Origin: Ignavibacteriota bacterium
Lineage (GTDB): Bacteria; Bacteroidota; Ignavibacteria; Ignavibacteriales; Melioribacteraceae
Reading direction: 5' to 3'
Assembly: GCA_002698995.1 (NCBI GenBank)
Contig: PAAX01000021.1
Location: forward strand, 1-32,522
DNA: 32,522 nucleotides
The position numbers and the translations under genes were made by a program. Positions 1-6,476 of this stretch are shown here, piece after piece. Positions within the stretch are counted from its first letter, which is position 1, and each line of letters starts with the position of its first letter. Below the pieces are notes generated by a model. The model searched no databases and was not told the DNA's origin. It saw nothing but the letters and a program-made list of their open reading frames with translations.

Positions 1-178
1 TAATCAACTAAACAACTAAACAGATCAACAACTAAATTGAACGCAGTTTGTGAAATCCCGCTTTAGCGGGACAAACCTGTCCGCCGTTATTTTGGCGGAC
101 CTGTCCGCAGTCTGTCTGGCGGACCTGTCCGCCGTCTGTCTGGCGGATAAACATATAAATAAATTATCTGACTTAAAA
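1..178. repeat. Composite repeat block with three tandem TCCGCC hairpins
   Basis: A 41-bp segment at 35-75, ending in the hairpin CCCGCTTTAGCGGG, recurs nearly exactly at 1827-1867. It is followed by three tandem 24-bp copies (76-99, 100-123, 124-147) of a unit starting CCTGTCCGCC and ending GGCGGA, called family A here. Copies of family A occur elsewhere in the window (for example 786-809, 1876-1899, 29787-29810 and 29937-29960). The block can be read as an N-terminal extension of the downstream small gene, but that reading only translates the repeat. Confidence 0.85.
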
Positions 179-349
179 ATGATAACTAAAGTAAAAAAAG
201 GAATGCAGAAAAAAGAGATTGATTCTTTATTGGAAAAACATAAAAATTCTAAAAAAAGAAAAATCGATCTTAAGAAATATTGTGGAACTATTCAACTTAT
301 TGAAGATCCATTAGTTACTCAAAAACAGATGCGTAATGAATGGAAGTAA
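179..349 (+). CDS. VapB-like small antitoxin (putative)
   Basis: A 56-residue, lysine-rich protein begins at ATG 179 and overlaps the start of the PIN-domain gene by 14 bp. Small upstream gene plus overlapping PIN toxin is the standard VapBC arrangement, so the inferred role is to neutralise the toxin and autoregulate the pair. I do not recognise a specific DNA-binding fold such as AbrB, Phd or ribbon-helix-helix from the sequence. An in-frame ATG at 50 would add 43 residues, but these are encoded by the tandem hairpin repeat (DLSAVCLAD repeated), so I prefer 179. The function rests on context more than on motifs. Confidence 0.6.
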   Translation: MITKVKKGMQKKEIDSLLEKHKNSKKRKIDLKKYCGTIQLIEDPLVTQKQMRNEWK

Positions 350-707
350 TATACTAGTTGATACCAATATTATTCTCTATTTGCTGGGTGGTGATAAAAC
401 CATTATACCTCTTTTGCAAAACAAGAAAATATTTATTTCCTTTATAACAGAGTTGGAACTTTTATCATTCAAAAAATTATCTGAAAATGAAGAAAAAATA
501 ATTAAAAGCTTTTTAATGGAATGTACAATTTTTGATATAAATCCCGAGATTAAAAAATCTGCAATTTATTTAAGAAGAAAGTATTCAATTAAACTTCCTG
601 ATGCAATAATTATTGCCACAGCGCTATATATTGATACTTCCCTTATTAGTGCAGATATAGAATTTAATAAAGTTAAAGAAGCTGATTTAATTATTTACAA
701 AAAATAA
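336..707 (+). CDS. vapC: PIN-domain ribonuclease toxin, VapC family
   Basis: This 123-residue protein has the PIN-domain layout: VDTNIIL at the N-terminus (Asp9), an acidic residue in ITELELL (Glu39 or Glu41), LPDAIIIATA (Asp89) and SADIEF (Asp107). These acidic residues normally bind the Mg2+/Mn2+ used for RNA cleavage. Full family length is about 120-140 residues, so it looks intact. It overlaps the small gene upstream by 14 bp, as expected for translationally coupled antitoxin-toxin pairs. VapC toxins usually cut tRNA or rRNA; the target here cannot be told from sequence. Confidence 0.85.
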   Translation: MNGSNILVDTNIILYLLGGDKTIIPLLQNKKIFISFITELELLSFKKLSENEEKIIKSFLMECTIFDINPEIKKSAIYLRRKYSIKLPDAIIIATALYIDTSLISADIEFNKVKEADLIIYKK

Positions 708-890
708 ATTGAGCGTTTTTTTGCGATTTATCCCGTTTACCTCGCCTCGCTGTTTTTTATTCAAAGCGGGCTCTAGCGGGACAAACCTGTAAGCAGTTAT
801 TTTGGCGGATCAACATATAAACGTTTCAACTTCTCAACGATTAAACGCCTAAGCGACCACGTCTATCACAAGTGCAAATAACCAAATAAA
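708..890. repeat. Intergenic repeat stretch
   Basis: The gap contains GCGGGCTCTAGCGGGAC, similar to the hairpin at 35-75, then a degenerate family A hairpin at 786-809, then short word-like runs of the type AACGTTTCAACTTCTCAACG. I see no further gene here. Confidence 0.7.
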
Positions 891-1343
891 ATGCTAGATA
901 AAATTCCCAAAATAATATCTCTACTTAACAAACATAAAGTTGAATATGTTATTATTGGCGGCTATGCAATAATACTTCATGGATTTCTTAGAGCGACTGA
1001 GCATATTGATATAGTCCTTAAAATGACAAATGAAAACGTCTCTAAATTTCAAAAGGCTTTATTGACCATTTATAATGATAATGATATAAATGAAATTAAT
1101 TTTTCGGAACTTTCTAACTACTCGGTTATTCGATATGGTACTCCAGATAATTATTACATTGATGTGATTTCCAAAATTGGCGAATCATTTAATTATGATA
1201 ATATTTCTAAAGAAAATAAAATTATAGACGGTATAGAATTTATTACCGCCACTGCTGAAAGCCTCTATGAAATGAAAAAAAACACCTATCATGAAAAAGA
1301 TAAATTAGATATACTTTTTCTAAAAGAGAAACTTGGAAAATGA
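891..1343 (+). CDS. Nucleotidyltransferase-fold protein (MNT/AbiEii-like)
   Basis: A 150-residue protein opens with a helix and then IIGGYAIILHGFLRATEHID. This matches the GG-x-A-x3-HG-x2-R-x-T-x-D-x-D signature of small nucleotidyltransferase-fold proteins that often form toxin-antitoxin or abortive-infection modules. The first metal-binding Asp of the usual D-x-D pair is replaced by His (HID), so catalysis may be altered or lost. The C-terminal part is helical and charged. The stop overlaps the start of the next small gene (ATGA at 1340-1343), suggesting co-translation. The nucleotidyltransferase fold is fairly sure; the biological role is not. Confidence 0.7.
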   Translation: MLDKIPKIISLLNKHKVEYVIIGGYAIILHGFLRATEHIDIVLKMTNENVSKFQKALLTIYNDNDINEINFSELSNYSVIRYGTPDNYYIDVISKIGESFNYDNISKENKIIDGIEFITATAESLYEMKKNTYHEKDKLDILFLKEKLGK

Positions 1344-1516
1344 TATCTAAATATAAAAATATTGTAGATGCGTCAACTCCAATCTGGAATAAAAAAATTG
1401 ATTCAGATTATCTTAAAAAAGTAAACGAATTCTTCAGACTCATTGAAAGATTAAGTGATTTCAAAGTTCAAAAAGGTATCCAAAAAATTAAAGATTTCCC
1501 AAAAGAAAGTAATTAG
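1340..1516 (+). CDS. Small hypothetical protein coupled to the nucleotidyltransferase
   Basis: A 58-residue frame starts at the ATG of an ATGA overlap with the preceding gene, which is good evidence for translation. It begins MISKYKNIVD, contains a predicted amphipathic helix (YLKKVNEFFRLIERL) and ends in a lysine-rich tail. The stop codon lies at the first unit of a TAATTAGTAATGAG word repeat, so the original C-terminus may have been altered by the repeat. I do not recognise the family; it may be the partner of the upstream protein. Confidence 0.5.
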   Translation: MISKYKNIVDASTPIWNKKIDSDYLKKVNEFFRLIERLSDFKVQKGIQKIKDFPKESN

Positions 1517-1722
1517 TAATTAGTAATGAGTAATGAGTAATCCCACCATAAAACGGTGAGGCAGGCAGTAATGAGATATCTGGAAAGTTGGAATATAGGA
1601 AAGTTGGAATGTGAAAACAGCTTGAAAAATCAATTAGGAATTAAGAATTAGAAATTAATAATGAAACTAATAAATTCACTTATCACTTAAAACTGAACGC
1701 TGAACGCTGAACGCTAATAAAT
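1517..1722. repeat. Word-like direct repeats
   Basis: The stretch contains tandem GTAATGAGTAATGAG words, a unit with GGAAAGTTGGAATATAGG that recurs at about 2533-2575, and a triple GAACGCTGAACGCT run near 1694-1714. No gene is visible. Confidence 0.7.
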
Positions 1723-1791
1723 ATGAATAAAATCAAAACATTCAAAGACCTAATAGTTTGGCAGAAAAGTCTTCAACAGCTGTCAGCTTAA
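1723..1791 (+). pseudogene. N-terminal remnant of an S23 four-helix-bundle gene
   Basis: The frame encodes only 22 residues, starting MNKIKTFKDLIVWQKS. This matches the conserved beginning of S23-type four-helix-bundle proteins (compare HKKLEAWKKSMDL in the intact gene at 6090 and YTKLRVWEKTIEL at 2685). The reading then runs into word-like repeat DNA and stops. Nothing resembling the rest of the protein follows, so this is a truncated remnant. Confidence 0.6.
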
Positions 1792-1994
1792 CAGCGTTCA
1801 GTGTCCAGTAAACAAATAAACGAATAAATTGAACGCAGTTTGTGAAATCCCGCTTTAGCGGGACAAATCAACAAACCTGTCCGCCGTTATTTTGGCGGAT
1901 AAACGCATAAACAAATAAACAGATAAACAAATCAACGAATAAACCCATAAATTGAGTGGAAAGAGTTAGCTAAAATAAAATAAAAAGTATAACC
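1792..1994. repeat. Composite repeat block
   Basis: A CAGCGTTCAGTGT word is followed by the near-exact second copy of the 41-bp segment from the window start (1827-1867), a family A hairpin (1876-1899) and AAACAAATAAACAGATAAAC words. No coding frame of note is present. Confidence 0.8.
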
Positions 1995-2228
1995 TTGATA
2001 AAATACACAAGACATTCAAAAAGACGATTAAAACTTTATAATATCAGCGAATCAGAAGTTGAGTTAATAATTAAATTTGGGACAAAAGTTGAGGTTGAAG
2101 GAAATAAATATGAATCTATCTATCATTTTGATGATAAAATTCTCCCTCTAAAAGTTGTTTATAAAGTAATTGGTAATGATTATATTATTCTTACTAGTTA
2201 TCCCCTAAAAAGAGGAATAGAAAAATGA
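1995..2228 (+). CDS. DUF4258 domain protein
   Basis: A 77-residue basic protein starts at TTG 1995 with IKYTRHSKRRLKLYNISESEVE, the usual DUF4258 opening (a basic helix followed by an 'S..EV...I' helix). It ends with the strand pattern VVYKVIGNDYIILTSYPLKR. DUF4258 proteins resemble small RelE/BrnT-like toxins and are often encoded beside DUF2283 proteins, exactly as here. The stop overlaps the next start by 4 bp (ATGA at 2225-2228). There is no ATG option further upstream and no clear Shine-Dalgarno. Toxin activity is inferred only. Confidence 0.75.
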   Translation: MIKYTRHSKRRLKLYNISESEVELIIKFGTKVEVEGNKYESIYHFDDKILPLKVVYKVIGNDYIILTSYPLKRGIEK

Positions 2229-2443
2229 AAGTAACCTATGACAAAGAAGCTGATGCTGTCTATATCGAAATTTCAACTAAAAAGCCTGAAGGTGTTATTG
2301 AAGTAAAAGAAGGAATTAATTTAGATATAACTTCAGATGGTGAAATTGTTGGTATTGAATTGTTGGATGCTCAAAAAAAACTACCACTTAAATCTTTCTT
2401 ATCATATGAATTTTCACCAGATTTACTCAATAATGCAGTTTAA
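2225..2443 (+). CDS. DUF2283 domain protein
   Basis: A 72-residue protein with the diagnostic start MKVTYDKEADAVYIEI, followed by GVIEVKEGINLDITSDGEIVGIELLDA, a typical DUF2283 all-beta pattern. It is translationally coupled to the DUF4258 gene through an ATGA overlap. The pair is common in bacteria and is suspected to be a toxin-antitoxin module, with DUF2283 the likely antitoxin. It appears full length. Confidence 0.85.
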   Translation: MKVTYDKEADAVYIEISTKKPEGVIEVKEGINLDITSDGEIVGIELLDAQKKLPLKSFLSYEFSPDLLNNAV

Positions 2444-2684
2444 CTTTCATATTCAGTAATTAGTTTACCTACGCAGTAGGCCTGCCTACGAAGTAGGTAA
2501 TTAGTAATGAGATATCAGTAATAAATAATGAAAGATCTGGAAAGTTGGAATATAGGAAAGTTGGAATGTTGGAACAGACTGAAGTAATAAGATTTGGAAC
2601 AATTTCAAGTAATGAGTAATCAGTAATGAGAGACTTTAAATGTTGGAATGATGGAATGTTGGAAACACATTGATGTAATAAGAT
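2444..2684. repeat. Word-like and TACGCAGTAGG repeats
   Basis: The stretch includes the palindromic TTTACCTACGCAGTAGG element (family H, about 2464-2501, twice in opposed form), TAATGAG words, and a second copy of the GGAAAGTTGGAATATAGG unit seen at about 1578-1617. No gene is visible. Confidence 0.75.
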
Positions 2685-2855
2685 TTGGAACTAAAAAGAA
2701 AAAATATCAACAGAGGGTATACAAAATTAAGGGTTTGGGAAAAGACAATAGAACTTTATAAACTTACTTATGATCTTACAAAAGATTTCCCTTACGAATT
2801 GAGCAAATCACGCAATAATATTTTAGACGCAGCACACAGCATTAATAGGAATATT

Positions 2856-3144
2856 CACCCAGTCAAATAGTTTTAGATTTTGGAAGATTTTTATTACACA
2901 TATGTTCTTAAAAGTTTAGCAGACAATAAATTTTATACTGGTTATACAAAAAATCTAAAACTAAGATTTGAGCAACACGAAAAAGGATTAGTGGAGTCAA
3001 CAAAACATCGAAGACCCTTGATTTTAATTTATTTTGAGGCTTGCTTGAGTCAAAAGGATGCACTGCATAGAGAGAAATACCTTAAAACATATTATGGTAA
3101 ACTATTTCTGCATAATCGGCTCAAATCTTATTTGACGGGGTAAA
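2856..3144 (+). mobile_element. GIY-YIG mini-element with terminal inverted repeats
   Basis: This 289-bp insertion lies exactly between codons for NI and AEG of an S23 gene. Its ends are inverted: ACCCAGTCAAAT at the left (2857-2868) and ATTTGACGGGGT at the right (3130-3141), 11 of 12 positions complementary. It contains little beyond one GIY-YIG gene. I see no clear target duplication. Exact ends are uncertain by a few bases because 1-3 extra bases lie outside the inverted repeats. Confidence 0.7.
2880..3143 (+). CDS. GIY-YIG endonuclease-like protein, UPF0213-like size
   Basis: An 87-residue single-domain GIY-YIG protein: YYTYVLKSL and FYTGYTKNL correspond to the two Tyr-containing strands, LRFEQHEKG supplies the conserved Arg, DALHREKYLK supplies the catalytic-type Glu, and GKLFLHNRLK forms the end with Asn. 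The length fits stand-alone GIY-YIG proteins (80-100 residues). The start is TTG at 2880. The stop lies within the right end of the insertion. It may be the enzyme that moves its own element, but stand-alone GIY-YIG proteins are also common housekeeping or repair-like proteins, so this role is inference. Confidence 0.85.
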   Translation: MEDFYYTYVLKSLADNKFYTGYTKNLKLRFEQHEKGLVESTKHRRPLILIYFEACLSQKDALHREKYLKTYYGKLFLHNRLKSYLTG

Positions 3145-3381
3145 GCAGAAGGTTATTGCAGAAAAAACTTAAAAGAATACCTAAACTTCTTAAATATTGC
3201 ATTAGGATCATGCGGCGAATTATTATCTGGAATTATAGCATTCAAAGAAATTAAAATAATTTCTGAAGAAAATTTTGAAAAATTAGATGAATTACATTAC
3301 AAAACAGAAAATGAATTAATAGCTTTAATAAAATCATTACAAAATAAACAAAGGGAAGGGAATTGGGAGACCGAATTCTAA

Positions 3382-3504
3382 CCAAATTCGAATACCTGTC
3401 CGCCATCTTGTTGGGTTTACCTACGCAGTAGGCGGATTCCTTTATTTATTCCAATATTCCAGCTTTTATTCCTACAATTTATTAACTATCTATCTAAGAG
3501 CACT
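3382..3504. repeat. Family A hairpin with a nested TACGCAGTAGG element
   Basis: A family A unit (CCTGTCCGCCA at 3395 to GGCGGAT ending 3437) is split in its loop by GGGTTTACCTACGCAGTAGG, a family H element. TTCCAATATTCCAGC words follow. AAGAG at 3496-3500 is a plausible ribosome binding site for the gene starting at 3505. Confidence 0.7.
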
Positions 3505-4872
3505 ATGAACTATAAAGACCAACTTTTACAAAAAATCACCTCCCGCAACGTTGTTGTCGGCATCATCGGACTCGGCTACGTCGGTCTCCCGCTCGCCGTT
3601 AACTTCGCCGAAGCAGGTGTTAAAGTAATCGGATTTGAAAAAAACCAAGACAAAGTCGATAAAGTCAATAAAGGAAGCAACTATATTGGCGATATCAGAG
3701 ATGCAGTACTTCGCGAAGTAACTGTCGATAAGCTGAAACTTGAAGCTACAACTGATGTATCTAGAATGAAAGAATGCGATGCACTTATCATTGCCGTACC
3801 GACTCCATTAGATAAGTTCCGCAAACCCGATATGTCCTACATCGAATCTGCATGCATCGATATTGGGCAAAACATGAAACCCGGTACATTCATAAGTCTT
3901 GAATCTACCACTTACCCCACAACAACAGAAGATTTCATGCTTCCCCTTATTAAAGAATATTCCAAAAAAAATCCCCAAAACAAATCTTCTGTCACTAGTC
4001 ACTCGTCACTAGTCACTCCCTTCGAAGAAGGGCAAGATTTTTGGCTCGCATATTCCCCTGAACGCGTCGATCCCGGCAATAAGAATTTCCATACTCGCAA
4101 TACTCCCAAAGTACTTGGGGCTACGTCTCAAGACGGACTCGAAATCGGTGAAGCTCTTTACTTAATCGCAATCGACAGTATCCATAAAGTGAGCTCACCA
4201 CGTATTGCTGAAATGGTTAAGATTCTTGAAAATACGTACCGACTCGTAAACATAAGCCTTATTAACGAACTCGCACTCTTAAGCGGTAAAATGGATATCA
4301 ATATTTGGGAAGTGATTGAAGCCGCTAAAACTAAACCATTCGGATTCCAAGCTTTCTATCCCGGACCCGGTATCGGCGGGCATTGCATCCCCCTCGATCC
4401 ATTCTACCTCGAGTACATAGCTAAAAAATATCAGTTTGATCTCAGCATGATTCATGCAGCCGGACATATAAACATGCGTATGCCTCATTATATGTACATA
4501 AAGATTGCCACTGCCCTTAACAGTCAGAAAAAATCTGTTAATGGAAGTAAAATTCTTTTCATCGGTGTAGCATACAAACCCGATATTAACGACGAACGCG
4601 AATCCCCCGCACTCGAAATTATGGATATCACAGCTCATAAGGGTGGGGAAGTAAATTACCACGATCCGTATATACCAAGTGTAAGAACCGGGGAAGGAAG
4701 AGAATTTAGTTCAATAGAATTAACAGAAGAACTCCTAAAATCTTCTGATGTAGTGGTTTTGACAACGAACCACAAAGTCTTAGATATAGATTTCATTCAG
4801 CAGAATTCAAGGTTGGTAGTGGATTTAAGAAATATGATTGCTGATAAGAATGAAAACGTGTTTAAACTATAA
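3505..4872 (+). CDS. wbpA: UDP-GlcNAc 6-dehydrogenase (WbpA-like)
   Basis: This cytosolic enzyme oxidises C6 of UDP-N-acetylglucosamine with two NAD+ to give the uronic acid. GLGYVGLPLA (residues 22-31) is the NAD-binding Rossmann loop; AVPTPLD (97-103) and SLESTTYPTTT follow; GGHCIPLDPFYL holds catalytic Cys294 and has the WbpA/WbpO-type sequence; VAYKPDINDERESPAL opens the C-terminal UDP-binding domain. WbpB, WbpE and WbpD homologues in the locus make UDP-GlcNAc the expected substrate. Residues about 153-177 are longer than usual and include an in-frame tandem 14-bp repeat (3991-4018). Codon use is richer in C than the AT-rich genes downstream. An AT-rich 8-bp stem spans the stop (4861-4880). 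Confidence 0.9.
   Translation: MNYKDQLLQKITSRNVVVGIIGLGYVGLPLAVNFAEAGVKVIGFEKNQDKVDKVNKGSNYIGDIRDAVLREVTVDKLKLEATTDVSRMKECDALIIAVPTPLDKFRKPDMSYIESACIDIGQNMKPGTFISLESTTYPTTTEDFMLPLIKEYSKKNPQNKSSVTSHSSLVTPFEEGQDFWLAYSPERVDPGNKNFHTRNTPKVLGATSQDGLEIGEALYLIAIDSIHKVSSPRIAEMVKILENTYRLVNISLINELALLSGKMDINIWEVIEAAKTKPFGFQAFYPGPGIGGHCIPLDPFYLEYIAKKYQFDLSMIHAAGHINMRMPHYMYIKIATALNSQKKSVNGSKILFIGVAYKPDINDERESPALEIMDITAHKGGEVNYHDPYIPSVRTGEGREFSSIELTEELLKSSDVVVLTTNHKVLDIDFIQQNSRLVVDLRNMIADKNENVFKL
3991..4018 (+). repeat. In-frame tandem 14-bp repeat inside wbpA
   Basis: GTCACTAGTCACTC occurs twice head to tail without mismatch, encoding VTSHSSLVT (residues 163-171). It lies in the loop between LPLIKEYS and GQDFWLAYSPER, where relatives have only a few residues. 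It resembles the word-like repeats of the intergenic regions. Confidence 0.85.
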
Positions 4873-4970
4873 AGTTTAAAGCTGGATTAAGAAAAAAAAT
4901 AGAATAGAAGTCTGAAAAATGTCTTTACAAATAAATAATTTTTTTATTTCATAAATATATTTGAGAAAAA

Positions 4971-5981
4971 ATGCTTAACAACAAATCAATTTTAATAACC
5001 GGTGGAACTGGGTCGTTTGGTAAAAAATTTACTGATATGATTTTAACAAAGTATCCGGAAGTTGAACGCCTCGTCATATATTCTAGAGATGAATTAAAAC
5101 AATTTGAAATGTCACAGGTTTTTTCAAATGAAAAATATCCTCAAATAAGATATTTTCTTGGTGATGTTCGAGATTATCCAAGATTTAAAAGAGCTTGCGA
5201 AGGAATAGATGTAATTATTCATGCAGCAGCGTTAAAACAGGTTCCGGCTGCAGAGTACAATCCTGATGAGTTTATTAAAACTAACATTGGTGGAGCACAA
5301 AATGTTATTGATGCTGCAATGGCAACAGATGTTAAAGTTGTTGTAGCACTTTCTACTGATAAAGCCGCAGCTCCAATAAACCTTTATGGTGCAACAAAAC
5401 TTGTTTCGGATAAACTTTTTATTGCGGCAAATAATATGAAAGGTTGGCGAAAACTAAGATTTTCAGTTGTCCGTTATGGTAATGTCATGGGGTCTCGTGG
5501 TTCTGTTATACCCTTCTTTATGAACAAAGCCAAGGACGGTATTATACCAATTACGCATCCCGAAATGACTCGTTTTAATATTTCCCTTGAAGAAGGTGTT
5601 GAAATGGTGCTTTGGGCAATTGAAAATGCTATCGGCAGTGAGTTGTTTGTTCCCAAAATTCCTTCTTATAAAATTGAAACTGTTGCAAAAGCTATTGCTC
5701 CAAATGCTAAGTTGGATATTGTTGGTATCAGACCAGGTGAAAAACTTCACGAAGAAATGATTACAATTAGTGATTCCTATAATACTATAGATATTGGTAA
5801 ATATTTCGCAATTCTCCCTTCCGGAGACAACACTGATAAATATTTAGATTATTACAAAGCCTCCAAAGTAAAAGAAGGTTTCAGCTACAATTCAGGTGAA
5901 AATACCGATTGGGTTTCAGTTAAGGAAATGAGAGAATTAATCAAGAAATTCGTAAACCCTAATTTCAAACCTTTTGAATAA
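4971..5981 (+). CDS. pseB: UDP-GlcNAc 4,6-dehydratase (inverting), PseB
   Basis: First step of pseudaminic acid synthesis: dehydration of UDP-GlcNAc with C5 inversion to a 4-keto-6-deoxy-L-arabino sugar. The 336 residues match the usual PseB length. GGTGSFG (11-17) is the NADP-binding loop; SRDELKQFEM is typical of PseB/FlaA1; LSTDKAAAPINLYGATK supplies Asp130, Lys131, Tyr139 and Lys143 of the short-chain dehydrogenase/dehydratase active site; RPGEKLHEEMI is near the C-terminus. ATG 4971 follows GAGAAAAA, a plausible weak ribosome site. It heads the pse genes; membrane anchors are absent, so it acts in the cytosol. Confidence 0.95.
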   Translation: MLNNKSILITGGTGSFGKKFTDMILTKYPEVERLVIYSRDELKQFEMSQVFSNEKYPQIRYFLGDVRDYPRFKRACEGIDVIIHAAALKQVPAAEYNPDEFIKTNIGGAQNVIDAAMATDVKVVVALSTDKAAAPINLYGATKLVSDKLFIAANNMKGWRKLRFSVVRYGNVMGSRGSVIPFFMNKAKDGIIPITHPEMTRFNISLEEGVEMVLWAIENAIGSELFVPKIPSYKIETVAKAIAPNAKLDIVGIRPGEKLHEEMITISDSYNTIDIGKYFAILPSGDNTDKYLDYYKASKVKEGFSYNSGENTDWVSVKEMRELIKKFVNPNFKPFE

Positions 5982-5987
5982 TAAATT

Positions 5988-6024
5988 TAGGTTCTGGGTT
6001 ATAGGGATTAGGTTTTGGGGTTTG
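5988..6024. repeat. Word-like repeat related to an insertion in pseC
   Basis: The run GGTTCTGGGTTATAGGGATT continuing into AGGTTTTGGGGTTTG is, when reverse-complemented, similar to the AATCCCTAACACCCAAAACC segment inside pseC (7209-7240). Confidence 0.6.
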
Positions 6025-6089
6025 TTATAGAAATAATGAAATATTGGTGTACTTTTATAGTAAACTGAAAGCGGTTAACGGAAAGCAAA

Positions 6090-6476
6090 TTGATTGAAAG
6101 CCCTCATAAAAAATTAGAAGCCTGGAAAAAATCAATGGATTTAGTAGAAGATATTTACAAAGTAAGTAAATCGATGCCTACTGAAGAAAAATATGGTTTA
6201 ATTTCTCAAATGAGACGAGCTGCAGTATCTGTTCCTTCAAATATTGCTGAAGGAGCTGGCAGACGAACAATTCCAAAATTTATAAATTTTTTATCAATTT
6301 CAATTGGCTCTTTAAGTGAACTAGACACACAAGTTGAATTGAGTTTCCGTTTAAAGTATATTAATGAAGATAGTTATTCCATACTTTTAAATAAAATTGA
6401 TAAATGTAAAGCATTAACTTATGGATTAAGAAAAAAATTGATGAATAACAAAATTAAGATTGAAAATGGAAAATAA
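6090..6476 (+). CDS. S23 four-helix-bundle protein
   Basis: A 128-residue intact member of the S23 family: HKKLEAWKKSMDLVEDIYKV, then SQMRRAAVSVPSNIAEGAGR, then FLSISIGSLSELDTQVELS. The protein is all helical. It starts at TTG 6090. It lies between pseB and pseC and its last 11 bp overlap the pseC start, so it is probably co-transcribed, but it has no known role in sugar synthesis. S23 genes are found scattered in genomes and within 23S rRNA intervening sequences; their function is unclear. It is the intact comparison for the two broken copies at 1723 and 2685. Confidence 0.85.
   Translation: MIESPHKKLEAWKKSMDLVEDIYKVSKSMPTEEKYGLISQMRRAAVSVPSNIAEGAGRRTIPKFINFLSISIGSLSELDTQVELSFRLKYINEDSYSILLNKIDKCKALTYGLRKKLMNNKIKIENGK

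Larger units (their letters stand above)
2685..3381 (+). pseudogene. S23 four-helix-bundle gene split by a GIY-YIG element
   Basis: Residues 1-57 (2685-2855, TTG start) encode the first half of an S23 protein ending HSINRNI. Its second half resumes at 3145 with AEGYCRKNLKEYLNFLNIA and stays open for 78 codons to the stop at 3379-3381. Joined directly, the halves give NIAEG, the conserved junction also present in the intact homologue at 6090 (PSNIAEG). The inserted 2856-3144 segment introduces a stop at 2868-2870, so the host gene is broken. The second half carries no stop or frameshift, which suggests a recent insertion. S23 proteins are small helical bundles of uncertain function. Confidence 0.85.

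Noticed and set aside
3808-4662. Minus-strand frames inside wbpA (3808-4002, 4279-4662)
   Set aside because: They are antisense to a strongly conserved dehydrogenase and show no motif of their own.
5463-5750. Minus-strand frames inside pseB
   Set aside because: They are antisense to conserved PseB sequence; Cys/Asn-rich translations are typical of shadow frames.
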